Positions 29,248 through 39,382 of a DNA stretch of 64,000 nucleotides are shown here, one piece after another. Below the pieces are notes generated by a model. It was not told the DNA's origin. It did not search any database and saw only the letters and a list, made by a program, of their open reading frames with translations. The stretch comes from Calothrix sp. FI2-JRJ7 (GTDB taxonomy: Bacteria; Cyanobacteriota; Cyanobacteriia; Cyanobacteriales; Nostocaceae). The translations under genes were made by a program, and so were the position numbers. Every line of letters begins with the position of its first letter. Position 1 is the first letter of the stretch. The stretch spans positions 248,001 to 312,000 of the forward strand of contig JAHHGX010000031.1 in the NCBI GenBank assembly GCA_019359675.1, read 5' to 3'.

Positions 29248-30675
29248 GTGAAGTTGCAGCGACCGATATTAGTAGGAGGACTGTCTCTTAGCTTTGCATT
29301 GTGGCTGTTCGATACCTTGCAAGACTCATTCGTCTTTCTTAGCGAGTTTAGCTTGTTGGGTTTAGTCGCTGTTGGTGGCTCTTTATGGCTATTTAAGCAG
29401 CGTACTACTAGCCCCGACGTAGTGCTTGAAGAATTACCTAGCGACCGTGCGGCTGTTGAAAAGGCGATATTAAAGGCTTCTGCTGTTGTCAATCAGTTAG
29501 CAGGCGCCTGTGAAAATGATGTAGAGACAAAAAACTTTGCGTTTCTGCTGCAAAATCAAATCTCTAAACTAGAGAACGAGATTGACAGAGAAGAAATGCA
29601 ACTAACTGTAACTGGTGGAAAATTTGTAGGTAAATCTACGCTGATTAACACTTTACAGCAAAACTGTCAATTATTATCCGTTACCAAGGCGAACTTTTAC
29701 GAAACAGCGCCTTTGTTTATTGAGGCTTCTAACAGTGATACTGAAGTTTTAAATAATACTGTAACATCTGACTACGTGTTATTTGTTACTAACGGTGATA
29801 TTACCGATACAGAATATCAAACGCTTCAGCAACTGAACGCTACCAGCGGTCGCATGATGGTGGTCTTTAATAAGCAAGACCAATACATTCCTGATGAGCG
29901 TGCAAGTATCTTGTCATCTTTAAAACAACGGTTGCAATGTGATGTTACTGCAACATCAGTGGCGCCTGTACCAATTAAAGTTCGCAAGCACAACGCTGAT
30001 GGTACAACTAGCGAATGGATGGAACAGCCGGTGCCTGATATACAGCAATTAACAACTCAGTTGAGTCAAGTATTTGCGACTACAGGGCAAAAGTTAATAT
30101 GGGCAACTACTGTCAGAAAAGCTAACTTGCTCAAAACTGAAGCTAAAACAGCATTAAATATAGTTAGGATGTCATGCGCTACTCCAATAATTGAACAAAA
30201 TCAATGGATAGCTGCTGCTGCTGCGTTTGCTAACCCCTTACCTGCGTTAGATATTTTAGCGACTGCTGCTATTAACGCACAAATGGTTATGGACTTGGGT
30301 AATGTGTACCAACAAAAATTCTCCCTTGACCAAGCTAAGACTGTGGCAGCAGAAATGGGAGGGTTAATGCTTAAACTTGGTTTAGTTGAACTTTCGACGA
30401 AAGCTATTAGTACTGTGCTTAAGACTAATGCTGTTACTTACGCTGTGGGTGGTGTTATTCAAGGTGTAAGTGCTGCATACCTGACGCGCGTTGCTGGGTT
30501 AGCTTTGGTTGAGTATTTCCAAGCGCAGGAAGTTTCTATTGAAACTGGTAATGCACTGAACTTGGATAAGTTACGTTCGTCTTTGCAAAATGTTTTTCAG
30601 CAAAGTCAACAGGTGGCTACTTTACAAGGGTTTGTTAGTCAAGGTGTTAAGAAGTTAGTTCCTGAAGGTGTTTGA
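29248..30675 (+). CDS. Membrane-associated GTPase with DUF697 domain
   Basis: 475 residues with a GTG start and a GGAG site about ten bases upstream. Two N-terminal hydrophobic segments (about 7-48) anchor it. The G domain has a P-loop GGKFVGKST (about 123-131) and an 'FNKQD' specificity motif. The C-terminal part ('AAAFANPLPALDILATAAINAQMVMDLGNVY') is DUF697-like with membrane-interacting helices. The family resembles dynamin/Era-type GTPases acting at membranes, but the cellular role is unknown. Confidence 0.8.
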   Translation: MKLQRPILVGGLSLSFALWLFDTLQDSFVFLSEFSLLGLVAVGGSLWLFKQRTTSPDVVLEELPSDRAAVEKAILKASAVVNQLAGACENDVETKNFAFLLQNQISKLENEIDREEMQLTVTGGKFVGKSTLINTLQQNCQLLSVTKANFYETAPLFIEASNSDTEVLNNTVTSDYVLFVTNGDITDTEYQTLQQLNATSGRMMVVFNKQDQYIPDERASILSSLKQRLQCDVTATSVAPVPIKVRKHNADGTTSEWMEQPVPDIQQLTTQLSQVFATTGQKLIWATTVRKANLLKTEAKTALNIVRMSCATPIIEQNQWIAAAAAFANPLPALDILATAAINAQMVMDLGNVYQQKFSLDQAKTVAAEMGGLMLKLGLVELSTKAISTVLKTNAVTYAVGGVIQGVSAAYLTRVAGLALVEYFQAQEVSIETGNALNLDKLRSSLQNVFQQSQQVATLQGFVSQGVKKLVPEGV

Positions 30676-30980
30676 TCCCCCCAACCCCCCTTGATAAGGG
30701 GGGCTTTGAATTTAATAAAACTATATAATTTGACATAGCTTTTTTTACTTGTGGATTTTACGGTGATACTAAAAACACCATCCATTAGTGTTTTCTGTTC
30801 GATGTAACTTATTCGATATTCCGTGAGATTTTGGCACTAAATTAGACTTTTATATCGCTGATACTGATTGAAATTTATACTAACATTAGAGTTTATTTTC
30901 TAAATTATTTCATTGATATTCTTTAAATGCAAAGTTTACCCTTTAATAAAAAACATTTGCACTACCAATGAAATACATTT
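30676..30980. other. Intergenic region with G-run hairpin
   Basis: A hairpin cccccc/gggggg (30685-30703) follows the GTPase gene and may terminate it. The rest is AT-rich with no gene seen. Confidence 0.5.
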
Positions 30981-31964
30981 ATGGCTACAACTACGAAAAC
31001 TACTAAGAAAACTACTAAGAAAAAGCGTGCGGATAATGATTCACCCTGGAAAGAAATTCTCGAAATTTACTTTCCGCAAGCGATGCAATTTTTCTTCCCA
31101 GAAGTTGCATGTCTTATTGACTGGAGTCGTAAATACGAGTTTCTAGATAAAGAGTTTCGACAAATATCTCGTAAAGCCAAACAAGGTAAACGATATGCAG
31201 ACAAATTAGTCAAAGTATGGGGACATAAAGGGGAAGAACTATGGTTACTGATACATATAGAAATTCAGGCCCAACCGGAAAAAGGCTTTGAAAAACGCAT
31301 GTTTGTATATAACTTCCGGATTTTCGACCGTTTTGATAAACCAGCAATTAGCTTGGCGATTTTATGTGATAGTAGCCCAAACTGGCGCCCGAAGGGGTTT
31401 AATTTTACTTCTCCCGGTACAAAATTGGATTTTCAATTCGATAGCGTTAAGCTTTTAGATTACCAAAATCACATTGCTCAACTTGAAGCTAGTGATAACG
31501 TGTTTGCTCATGTTGTGATGGCACACTTGAAAATGCAGCAAACCCAAGGAAAACCCAAGCAGCGAAAAGAGTCAAAATTTGCCTTGATACGTCAGCTTTA
31601 CGAAAAAGGACTAGAAGAACAAGATATTCGTAACCTTTATCGATTTATAGATTGGGTTATGATCTTACCAGAAAGGTTAGAAAACAAGTTTTGGGAAGAA
31701 TTAAAACAATTTGAAGAGGAGCAAAGTATGCCTTATCTTACCACAGGTGAGCGGATTGGTTACAAACGCGGTAGAGTTGAAGGGCGAGTTGAAGGTGAAC
31801 AAGGATTGATTTTACGACAACTGTCACGACGCTTTGGAGAATTATCGTCCCAAGTGCGCGCGCGCGTTGAATCTATGAATTCAACTCAGTTAGAAGTACT
31901 TGCCGAAGCTTTGTTAGATTTTACTAATATTGATGATTTGAATAATTGGTTGCAGGAACATTAA
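30981..31964 (+). CDS. Rpn/PD-(D/E)XK-type nuclease-like protein with DUF4351
   Basis: 327 residues. A Lys/Thr-rich N-terminus is followed by a domain like Rpn recombination-promoting nucleases/transposase-like proteins: 'YADKLVKVWGHKGEELWLLIHIEIQAQ' carries the Asp and Glu-x-Gln of a PD-(D/E)XK core. The C-terminus 'LILRQLSRRFGELSSQVRARVESM...LEVLAEALLDFTNIDDLNNWL' is DUF4351. Multiple copies per genome are typical in cyanobacteria and these are thought to be mobile or recombination-linked. It stands alone between repeats. Confidence 0.85.
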   Translation: MATTTKTTKKTTKKKRADNDSPWKEILEIYFPQAMQFFFPEVACLIDWSRKYEFLDKEFRQISRKAKQGKRYADKLVKVWGHKGEELWLLIHIEIQAQPEKGFEKRMFVYNFRIFDRFDKPAISLAILCDSSPNWRPKGFNFTSPGTKLDFQFDSVKLLDYQNHIAQLEASDNVFAHVVMAHLKMQQTQGKPKQRKESKFALIRQLYEKGLEEQDIRNLYRFIDWVMILPERLENKFWEELKQFEEEQSMPYLTTGERIGYKRGRVEGRVEGEQGLILRQLSRRFGELSSQVRARVESMNSTQLEVLAEALLDFTNIDDLNNWLQEH

Positions 31965-31972
31965 ATAATACC

Positions 31973-32089
31973 AGGACTTACGCATAAAAACCTATAAACC
32001 TGGAATATACGTTGATAGCATGTAATAAAAATGACGATTTGTCTGCGACAATGAATGCGTAGAAACCAGGTTTATGCAGCGTAAGTCCT
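31973..32089. repeat. Inverted repeat element after the Rpn-like gene
   Basis: Ends aggacttacgc and gcgtaagtcct are perfect complements at about 117 bases. Inner parts (aaacctgg / ccaggttt) also pair, so the whole can fold as a hairpin. It has the form of a short non-coding MITE-like element; no target duplication was clearly seen. The rest of the gap to 32280 holds only a partial copy of the 1944-2039 repeat near 32176. Confidence 0.55.
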
Positions 32090-32280
32090 AAATACTTTGG
32101 CGCGATTTGTAGGTTTAGAGACCCCCTTGCTCAAAAGTTGCAACTTGTATGTGAGGGGGCTAAAAAAATATTTGTAGGTTGGGTGTAGGGACGGAACCTA
32201 ACAAAACACGATTATAGTAAATAATTTTTTACCACAGAGACTATTAAACCACAGAGAGAGGAATTTATATAATTAAGTAA

Positions 32281-33393
32281 ATGACTGTTAAACCGAAGAT
32301 TTTTTCTTTTTTTGCTGGCTCTGGTTTTTTAGATTTGGGATTTGAAGTTGGTGGGTATGAGATTGTTTATGTAAACGAGATTTTTAAGCATTTCATGGCA
32401 GCATATAAATACTCACGTGTAAATCTAAATTTGCCTTTGCCTGAATATGGATATCATGACGGGGAAGATAATGATGTTAATAAGCTGATAGAATCTTCTC
32501 ATACTAATTATTTAAAGAATTTTGTAAAAGATTGTCGTACAAACGATACAAATGTAATTGGGTTTATTGGTGGACCACCGTGTCCTGATTTTTCTATAGG
32601 TGGCAAGAATCGTGGTTATTTGGGTGATAATGGTAAGCTAAGTAGTGCATATGTTGAATTGATTTGTCAACAACAGCCTGATTTTTTTGTGTTTGAAAAT
32701 GTCAAAGGTTTATGGAAGACAAAAAAGCATAATTTATTTTATCAATCTCTAAAAGTAAAATTACAGTCAGCTGGTTATATATTGACAGACCGCTTAATTA
32801 ATGCTATCGAATACGGCGCCCCACAAGATAGAGACAGAATTATCCTAATCGGCTTTCGTAGTCATTTTTTAAGCAAGATTGGAGTTTTTGAACTTGAATT
32901 TCCTTGGCAAAAATATATTGTGTATCCTCGAAGTGTTGTTTTTTCTTATCCTTGGCGCCAATGCGAACCTTTTGAAGCAGACTCTGTTATTCCTTGCCCT
33001 TTAACAATTCCAGAAGAACTAACAGTCGAATCTTGGTTTAGGAAAAATAATGTTTTAAATCATCCTAATTCTCAACACTATTTTCAACCGAGAGCGGGAA
33101 TTAGTAAATTTGCTTCAATTCCAGAAGGAGATGATTCGAGAAAATCTTTTAAACGTTTGCATCGTTGGCGTTATTCTCCGACTGCTTGCTATGGTAATAA
33201 TGAAGTACATTTACATCCTTATAAAGTGAGGAGAATTTCTGTAGCTGAAGCTTTGGCAATTCAATCTTTACCACAAAGTTTTGTTTTGCCTAATGATATG
33301 TCACTCACAAATATGTTTAAAACTATTGGAAATGGTGTTCCTTATTTAGCATCAAAAGCTATTGCACAATCTATTATTGATTTTATTAATTAG
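32281..33393 (+). CDS. DNA cytosine-5 methyltransferase, solitary
   Basis: 370 residues. It transfers methyl from S-adenosylmethionine to C5 of cytosine. Motif I 'SFFAGSGFLDLGFE' (about 9-22), motif IV 'GGPPCPDFS' with the nucleophile Cys101, motif VI 'ENVKG' (139-143), motif VIII 'QDRDRIILIGF' and motif X 'TIGNGVPYLASKAIA' near the end are all present, so it looks active. The target recognition region is about residues 225-320. No restriction endonuclease gene is adjacent, so it is probably a solitary methyltransferase. The recognition site is unknown; GGCGCC, abundant in this window, is a testable guess. Confidence 0.92.
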   Translation: MTVKPKIFSFFAGSGFLDLGFEVGGYEIVYVNEIFKHFMAAYKYSRVNLNLPLPEYGYHDGEDNDVNKLIESSHTNYLKNFVKDCRTNDTNVIGFIGGPPCPDFSIGGKNRGYLGDNGKLSSAYVELICQQQPDFFVFENVKGLWKTKKHNLFYQSLKVKLQSAGYILTDRLINAIEYGAPQDRDRIILIGFRSHFLSKIGVFELEFPWQKYIVYPRSVVFSYPWRQCEPFEADSVIPCPLTIPEELTVESWFRKNNVLNHPNSQHYFQPRAGISKFASIPEGDDSRKSFKRLHRWRYSPTACYGNNEVHLHPYKVRRISVAEALAIQSLPQSFVLPNDMSLTNMFKTIGNGVPYLASKAIAQSIIDFIN

Positions 33394-33606
33394 CAATTTT
33401 CACAAACACATCGATTAGGAACAGGCAATATGGCAGCCCATTCCACAAGAAACTATTTTACAAGAGACTTCACAAGAGTTGTAATTTTGCCACTTTGGCA
33501 TAATTTTATGGAAATTTCTCCGTAAAATCCGTAATAAAAGTTAAAATGATTAATATAGTCTTAAGTTTTGATAAGATTTAGTAATATATAGTTGATTAAA
33601 AACGTA

Positions 33607-34308
33607 ATGGCAGCAAGGTATTCAGATACGGAGTATTCGGACATTGATATTGCGCCATTTATTGACCATTCGCTGCTGGTTCCGACGGCAACGCCTGATA
33701 TGGTTACTCAATGGTGTGAGCAGGCTGATAGATACGGCTTTGCTTCAGTATGTATATATCCTACTTACGTGAAGTTGGCAACGGAACTTCTCCGTAATAA
33801 AAAGCCTGTTGTTTGTACTGTTATTGGTTTTCCTACAGGAGCAGTGACAAAAGCAACAAAGCTGTATGAGGCACAGGAAGCGGTGGAAAACGGCGCCACT
33901 GAGTTGGATGTGGTGTTAAATTTAGGCTTTTTGAAAGCTGGTAAGACCGATGATGTACACCGTGAAATTGCTGATATTTGTGAAGCAACTGGAAAAACTG
34001 TTAAGGTAATATTAGAGACTACGCTACTCACTGATACTGAGAAAGTGTTGGCTGCGGAAATTGCAATGGACGCTGGCGCCGCGTTTTTGAAGACTAGTAC
34101 AGGTTGGAACGGTGGCGCCACGGTAGAGGATGTACGTCTTTTGAAAGAGGTTGCAAAAGACAGGGTAGGAATTAAAGCCTCAGGGGGTATTCGGACGTTA
34201 CAAGCAGCCTTAGACTTAATATTAGCGGGGGCAACTCGACTGGGAACTTCCCGTAGTATCGAATTACTCAAAGGGTACGATACGCTGGAACAAAAGGGTA
34301 ATTACTGA
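33607..34308 (+). CDS. deoC: Deoxyribose-phosphate aldolase
   Basis: About 233 residues from the ATG at 33607; a TTG at 33592 is less likely. DeoC splits 2-deoxyribose-5-phosphate into glyceraldehyde-3-phosphate and acetaldehyde in deoxynucleoside breakdown. The TIM barrel shows '[12 protein letters not shown]', '[10 protein letters not shown]', '[11 protein letters not shown]', the Schiff-base region 'FLKTSTGW', and '[10 protein letters not shown]'. recO follows after 11 bases on the same strand, so the two are probably co-transcribed. Confidence 0.96.
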   Translation: MAARYSDTEYSDIDIAPFIDHSLLVPTATPDMVTQWCEQADRYGFASVCIYPTYVKLATELLRNKKPVVCTVIGFPTGAVTKATKLYEAQEAVENGATELDVVLNLGFLKAGKTDDVHREIADICEATGKTVKVILETTLLTDTEKVLAAEIAMDAGAAFLKTSTGWNGGATVEDVRLLKEVAKDRVGIKASGGIRTLQAALDLILAGATRLGTSRSIELLKGYDTLEQKGNY

Positions 34309-34319
34309 TTCGGTGGCTA

Positions 34320-35273
34320 ATGAGTAAAACCTATAAGGCAACTGGTATTAATCTGAAAACCCAAGTTTTTGGGGAATCGGATAGGTTAGTGACTATTTTG
34401 ACAAAAGAGTACGGTTTACTCACAGCCATTGCACCGGGCGCGCGTAAGCACAATTCGAGTCTAGGCGGCAGAAGCGCAATGTTTGTAGTAAACGAAGTAC
34501 TGATTGCCAAAGGGCGGTCACTCGACAAAATTACACAAGCTTCGACTGTAAAATCATATCCGGGTCTGGCTAAAGATTTAGGGAAATTAGCCGCGAGTCA
34601 ATACTTGGCTGAAATTGTTTTGTCCCAAGCATTGAGTGAAAACCCACAAGAAGAACTATATGAATTACTCAACGAACATTTATCCCGTTTGGAAAATGTC
34701 AGTAGTAAGAACTCACTACAAGTAGTGGCTTTCCTTTGCCATGCAGTATTCCAATTTATGGCTTTAGCAGGTTTTGCACCACAAGTTGATGCTTGTTGCT
34801 TGACGCAGCGTCCTCTAATTGCTGATTTTGGCGCCGCTCGTAACCAAGTCGGGTTTAGCATTAATGCTGGTGGAGCTATTTATTTGGATGCATGGGAAAA
34901 ACTACGTTCATCACAAAATCTTTTAAAGCAGGAGGAGGAAAAAAGTACTGCACGCGAAGTTGAGGGAAATTATACATCCGCACAACAATTGCCGCACGAC
35001 ACATACGAAACTTACGAAACAATTCACCACTCGCAGGAGTTACCTACCTTGAGTAGGCGCCTAAATGCGACAGAATTATTTCTGTTTCAGCAGCTATCAC
35101 AATTAGATATTTCTAACAGCGATGCTGTGGGAAATACTCAAGACCAAAGTTGGTTATCTGTTGAGCAGGTATTGCGCCAATACGCTCAGTATCATTTAGG
35201 ACGTTCGATTCGCTCTGCTGCTTTAATCGATTCATTTTTTGCCGCTAATTATGATGCAACCGTCTTCCAGTGA
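34320..35273 (+). CDS. recO: DNA repair protein RecO
   Basis: 317 residues, long for RecO (about 240) because of a low-complexity insert around 200-240. RecO anneals single strands and helps RecR load RecA in recombination repair. The N-terminal OB-fold ('[39 protein letters not shown]') is well conserved; the helical C-terminus is more divergent and the usual zinc cysteines are reduced to 'ACC'. The 3' end overlaps the next gene by 23 bases. Confidence 0.93.
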   Translation: MSKTYKATGINLKTQVFGESDRLVTILTKEYGLLTAIAPGARKHNSSLGGRSAMFVVNEVLIAKGRSLDKITQASTVKSYPGLAKDLGKLAASQYLAEIVLSQALSENPQEELYELLNEHLSRLENVSSKNSLQVVAFLCHAVFQFMALAGFAPQVDACCLTQRPLIADFGAARNQVGFSINAGGAIYLDAWEKLRSSQNLLKQEEEKSTAREVEGNYTSAQQLPHDTYETYETIHHSQELPTLSRRLNATELFLFQQLSQLDISNSDAVGNTQDQSWLSVEQVLRQYAQYHLGRSIRSAALIDSFFAANYDATVFQ

Positions 35274-36813
35274 AAGAAAAACCAATTACTCGTTACCTAG
35301 CCATCCTGCAAAGCCAAATCGAACACCCATTAGTAATAATTCACCCGATTCCAAGTCGTCCCCACAGGGATTTAGCAAAAATGTCATCCCTCTAGATTCG
35401 ACTAAAAATGGCGCCTCGGTTAATTCAAAAACTAAGGCGAAAAGCGATTTGGTACATGTCAGTAAAAATGGCGCCATATCTTCTAACGGTAAGACGAGTG
35501 TAGATTCGATTGACGATAAGCCAGATAGTAACCCTATTGGCTTTTTGCCTGTATTGAAGAATCCAAACTTCCTTGCACTTTGGGGAGGTCAAGTCTTCTG
35601 CCAATTGGCAGATAAAGTTTATTTAGTATTAATGATTGCCATAATCAAAACTCACTTTCAAACAGGTGAGCAAACCATAAGCGGTTGGGTTTCGGCGATT
35701 ATGATGGCGTTTACTATCCCAGCAGTATTATTTGGTTCGGTCGCTGGTGTATATGTAGACCGCTGGCCAAAGAAAGCCGTATTAGTTGCTACTAATATAT
35801 TGCGGGGAATGTTCGTTTTTGCCATACCTATATTGTTATGGCTGACACATGACTTGAAACCCGTTGGCGCCTTACCTGTAGGATTTTTGATTATTCTGGC
35901 AGTGACTTTTTTAGTCTCTACCCTCACCCAGTTTTTTGCACCTGCTGAACAAGCTGCAATTCCTCTAATAATTGAAGAAAATAATTTGCTGTCGGCAAAC
36001 TCGCTGTATACAACCACGATGATGGCATCGGTAATTATTGGTTTTGCGGTGGGAGAACCAATGCTCAACTTTGCCGATAGAATTTGGTGTCAGGTCGGCT
36101 TGTTTGGAACTTTGGGTAAAGAATTTGTAGTTGGTGGAAGTTATGTGATAGCCGGCGTAATTTTATTGCTGATAGGCACGCAGGAAAAGCCTCATGCATC
36201 AAACGAGGCGCCTCATGTGCTTTCTGATTTACGCGACGGTTTACGATATTTGAAAGGCAATCATCCGCTTCGCAGTGCATTAGTACAATTAATAGTATTA
36301 TTCTCTGTGTTTGCTGCACTGACTGTATTAGCAGTGAGACTAGCAGAAATTATACCGAATATGAAAGCTGAACAATTTGGCTTTTTACTAGCTTCTGGAG
36401 GTGTAGGTATTGCTATTGGCGCCATGCTTATCGGTCAATTTGCCGCACGCTTACAGCATAGCCAGATGAGTTTGTTGGGATGTATTGGGATGGCAGCATC
36501 GCTGATTGGATTGTCTATATTTACAAAACAACTTTATATAGTAGTCGCATTAATTATGTTGCTGGGAGTATTTGGAGCGTTAATTGGGATACCAATGCAA
36601 ACAGTGCTACAAACTCAAACCCCGCCAGAAATGCGTGGCAAAGTCTTTGGTTTACAAAACAATGTGATTAATATTGCTCTTTCTTTACCTTTAGCATTAG
36701 CAGGTGTAGCTGAAACATTTTTTGGACTCAAAACTGTATTTTTAGGACTTGCGGCAATAGTGATTTTAAGCTGTGGTTTGGTACTGTTTAAATCTGAACC
36801 AACTACAAAGTAG
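35251..36813 (+). CDS. MFS transporter
   Basis: About 520 residues from the ATG at 35251, inside the end of recO. The first 95 residues are polar and probably disordered. Then come about twelve membrane helices starting at '[28 protein letters not shown]', with the MFS loop motif '[13 protein letters not shown]' between TM2 and TM3. It resembles the EntS/LplT-like group of exporters, but the substrate is unknown. Overlap with recO suggests coupled translation. Confidence 0.88.
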   Translation: MMQPSSSERKTNYSLPSHPAKPNRTPISNNSPDSKSSPQGFSKNVIPLDSTKNGASVNSKTKAKSDLVHVSKNGAISSNGKTSVDSIDDKPDSNPIGFLPVLKNPNFLALWGGQVFCQLADKVYLVLMIAIIKTHFQTGEQTISGWVSAIMMAFTIPAVLFGSVAGVYVDRWPKKAVLVATNILRGMFVFAIPILLWLTHDLKPVGALPVGFLIILAVTFLVSTLTQFFAPAEQAAIPLIIEENNLLSANSLYTTTMMASVIIGFAVGEPMLNFADRIWCQVGLFGTLGKEFVVGGSYVIAGVILLLIGTQEKPHASNEAPHVLSDLRDGLRYLKGNHPLRSALVQLIVLFSVFAALTVLAVRLAEIIPNMKAEQFGFLLASGGVGIAIGAMLIGQFAARLQHSQMSLLGCIGMAASLIGLSIFTKQLYIVVALIMLLGVFGALIGIPMQTVLQTQTPPEMRGKVFGLQNNVINIALSLPLALAGVAETFFGLKTVFLGLAAIVILSCGLVLFKSEPTTK

Positions 36814-36829
36814 TCATTGATTAATTGAT

Positions 36830-36874
36830 GTTACACGCAATCTAAAGGAATTTTACTGAGATTGCATGTAATCT
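36830..36874. repeat. Hairpin after the MFS gene
   Basis: ttacacgcaatct pairs with agattgcatgtaa with one mismatch. It probably marks the end of the deoC-recO-MFS unit. Confidence 0.5.
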
Positions 36875-37058
36875 ATTTACCATTGGTGATGTACAAAGAC
36901 GATGAGGAGTGATTGACAAAAATTAATTTTTACTAGTTATTATATATTTCGGCGGGATTTTATGATAATAAAAGTCCATAAAGTGTACTTCTTATCGAAG
37001 CACAGCGCTAAAGACAGAATTTAATATTTACCCCCCGCAAATTAATAACTAATAAAGA

Positions 37059-38201
37059 ATGCGTATAGCTTGGATTGGAAAAAAAACGCCCTTTTGTGGT
37101 AATGTCACCTACAGTCGAGAAATTACAAATGCATTACTCGACCGAGGACATCAGGTAAGTTTTCTACATTTTGCGACAGAATCTCGTGCAGATAATTCAT
37201 GGAATTGTCAAGAGGTTCCTTTACCTTTCATTTATAAATCTCAGGTTTATACAATTCCCTCGTTCAAAGCGACTAAGTTATTAACGCAGTCGCTGCGACG
37301 CATTAGACCTGATATAGTACATGCCTCGCTAACGCTATCACCTTTAGATTTTGTACTACCAGAAATTTGTGAAGAGCTAAATTTACCATTAATCGCCACT
37401 TTCCACACACCGTTTGCGGGCAAAGGCGCCAAACTGGTATCAGGAACGCAGCTTTTAGCGTACCAACTCTATGCACCATTTCTGTGTAACTACAACTCAA
37501 CAATTATTTTCTCGCAAATACAGCGCGAGTTATTAGCACGCTTAGGAGTACCCGAAGATAATATTGCTGTCATCCCCAACGGGGTAGATACCATTAAATA
37601 TTCTCCTGGCGCCTCCAGAATTAAATCTGAATTTAAAACCGAACGTTTGTTTGTTTATCAAGGGCGTATTGCCGCAGAGAAGAACGTAGAGTCATTACTG
37701 CGCGCGTGGAAACACGCACAAATGGGGCCACAAAGCAAGCTATTAATAGTTGGTGATGGGCCATTAAAAAACTCCCTCGAACCATTCTATGGCGCCGAAT
37801 ATAATATAAGTTGGTTGGGTTTTGTCGCCGACGAACTGCGACGTATCGAAATATTACGAGGAGCAGATGTATTTATATTACCTTCGTTAGTTGAAGGGTT
37901 ATCACTGTCATTACTCGAAGCAATGGCGTGTGGAGTAGCTTGTATTGCTACTGACGTTGGTGCCGATGGAGAGGCATTAGAAGGAGCAGGCGTAGTAATA
38001 GATACAAAGAGTGTGCGTTCACAACTACGAACTTTACTGCCTTTATTCCAAGACCATCCAGAAATGGCAACTATACTTGGACAAAAAGCAAGAGCGCGCG
38101 CTATCGAACGCTATACTCTCGATAAAAACGTTTCAATGCTAGAAGAATTGTATACTCAAGTCCTACAAAGACCACGCTTACAGTTATTCCGTGGCGCCTA
38201 A
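37059..38201 (+). CDS. Family 4 glycosyltransferase
   Basis: 380 residues, GT-B fold. The N-terminus 'MRIAWIGKKTPFCGNVTYSREITNALLDRGHQVSFLHF' and the C-terminal donor site ('VYQGRIAAEKNVESLLRAW', 'IVGDGPLKNSLE', 'LPSLVEGLSLSLLEAMACG') are typical of GT4, including the Glu-x7-Glu motif. It may be the cyanobacterial digalactosyldiacylglycerol synthase (DgdA type), which belongs to this family, and the neighbouring lipid gene pgsA fits. I am not sure enough to assign the symbol. No membrane helix is seen; peripheral membrane association is likely. Confidence 0.8.
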   Translation: MRIAWIGKKTPFCGNVTYSREITNALLDRGHQVSFLHFATESRADNSWNCQEVPLPFIYKSQVYTIPSFKATKLLTQSLRRIRPDIVHASLTLSPLDFVLPEICEELNLPLIATFHTPFAGKGAKLVSGTQLLAYQLYAPFLCNYNSTIIFSQIQRELLARLGVPEDNIAVIPNGVDTIKYSPGASRIKSEFKTERLFVYQGRIAAEKNVESLLRAWKHAQMGPQSKLLIVGDGPLKNSLEPFYGAEYNISWLGFVADELRRIEILRGADVFILPSLVEGLSLSLLEAMACGVACIATDVGADGEALEGAGVVIDTKSVRSQLRTLLPLFQDHPEMATILGQKARARAIERYTLDKNVSMLEELYTQVLQRPRLQLFRGA

Positions 38202-38213
38202 TAAACAACCATA

Positions 38214-38297
38214 ATAAATCCCCCCTAGCCCCCCTTAATAAGGGGGGAATAAGAGTGGTTAAAGCCCCCCTTATGAAGGGGGGTTGGGGGGATTTCA
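38214..38297. repeat. G/C-run inverted repeats between convergent genes
   Basis: Two hairpins of the type ccccccttaataagggggg, with outer arms aaatccccc and gggggattt. They lie between the GT4 gene and pgsA and probably stop transcription from both sides. A single related hairpin is at 30685-30703. Confidence 0.65.
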
Positions 38298-38313
38298 GCG
38301 TGTATATACACAG

Positions 38314-38847
38314 TTACAATTTACTTTTTTGTACTTCATTAGAAGACTTTGCTGGCAACAAATAAATAACCCCAGAAATAACAGTCAGTGCCACACACAC
38401 CCAAAAAGCAGCAAGCGCAGGAACTTTCCAACTTTCTCCAAGTGGTGCAATTAAAAACGCTATGGCAATAATTTGACTAACCGTTTTGAGCTTACCCCAA
38501 ATATTCGCTCCAGATATAGTAGCTTGATTAACACGCCAACCAGCTATTGCTAATTCCCTACCTAAAATTACAAATACTCCCCAAGCTGGAATTTGCCCAA
38601 GCTCAATTAACGAAAGTAAAGGCGCCAGTACAAGTAACTTATCAACTAAAGGGTCAAGAAACTTACCCAAATCAGTAATTTGATTTAACTTACGCGCGAG
38701 ATATCCATCTAACCAATCAGTAAGCGCGCATACTAAAAATATAACCAAGCATATCCATCTTGCCTGTGGTGTCGGGTTAAGTAGACCATACAGCAAAAAC
38801 GGTATACCCAAAAGTCGCGAGAAAGTAATTAAATTAGGAATATTCAT
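38314..38847 (-). CDS. pgsA: CDP-diacylglycerol-glycerol-3-phosphate 3-phosphatidyltransferase
   Basis: 177 residues, integral membrane. It makes phosphatidylglycerol phosphate, the precursor of phosphatidylglycerol needed in thylakoids. The CDP-alcohol phosphotransferase signature D-x2-D-G-x2-A-R-x8-G-x3-D-x3-D is complete: D44, D47, G48, A51, R52, G61, D65, D69. About five or six membrane helices are visible. Starts 61 bases from the divergent toxin-like gene. Confidence 0.95.
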   Translation of the reverse strand: MNIPNLITFSRLLGIPFLLYGLLNPTPQARWICLVIFLVCALTDWLDGYLARKLNQITDLGKFLDPLVDKLLVLAPLLSLIELGQIPAWGVFVILGRELAIAGWRVNQATISGANIWGKLKTVSQIIAIAFLIAPLGESWKVPALAAFWVCVALTVISGVIYLLPAKSSNEVQKSKL

Positions 38848-38908
38848 GAATAAGAATATTTGTACAACTTCTAATATTCTTTTGTACAGGACTAAATAAT
38901 TCTAGCTG

Positions 38909-39352
38909 ATGGCACAACTTTATTATCGGGGAATGGCAGAGAAAAATGGTAAACCAAAAATAGGACGTAACGCCAGGTTACTGGGAGTCAGACCAGGTAC
39001 TGACATCGATGTTGAACAAATGCCTTCTTGTTGGTTTGATGAAGATGGGTACTTACTACCAGAAAAGGAACGTAAATTTACTGATGTACTAGTATATGCA
39101 GCAATTAGAAATAATAAAGGCATGTCTACTTCGCTTTCAATTGAAAGTTTGCCTGAATTTCGTAAACCTATGAAATTTGGTGGGACTGGGAAAGACCCTT
39201 TGTGGCAAATAGAAGATAGCAAGATTAGTGGGGCACTCGAAGCAGTACAAGATAGTCCTACTCACGTTAGTATAATGCCAAGAAGGTCAATGCTTTTAGA
39301 AAAATATGAAACAGCCTTGGCAAATACTCAAAATGATTGGGTACTCGTTTGA
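38909..39352 (+). CDS. Putative Tse2-like ADP-ribosyltransferase toxin
   Basis: 147 residues, soluble. 'LYYRGMAEKNGKPKIGRNARLLGVRPGTDI', 'KGMSTSLSIESLPEFRKP', 'FGGTGKDPLWQI' and the C-terminal 'THVSIMPRRSMLLEKYETALANTQNDW' look like the compact domain of Tse2-like toxins, a distant ADP-ribosyltransferase fold. Arg near the N-terminus, Ser/Thr in the middle and His near the end would be the NAD-site residues. This is pattern recognition without a search, so it could be a non-toxic relative. It has no signal peptide. A 176-residue gene follows after 30 bases with a strong ribosome-binding site and would be the natural immunity or antitoxin partner. Confidence 0.5.
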   Translation: MAQLYYRGMAEKNGKPKIGRNARLLGVRPGTDIDVEQMPSCWFDEDGYLLPEKERKFTDVLVYAAIRNNKGMSTSLSIESLPEFRKPMKFGGTGKDPLWQIEDSKISGALEAVQDSPTHVSIMPRRSMLLEKYETALANTQNDWVLV

Positions 39353-39382
39353 TGGCTCAATATAGTTAATAGGAGAATATTA

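Noticed and set aside
33765-34271. 168-residue minus-strand frame within deoC
   Set aside because: Shadow of a clear DeoC coding region; low-complexity Ser/Val-rich translation.
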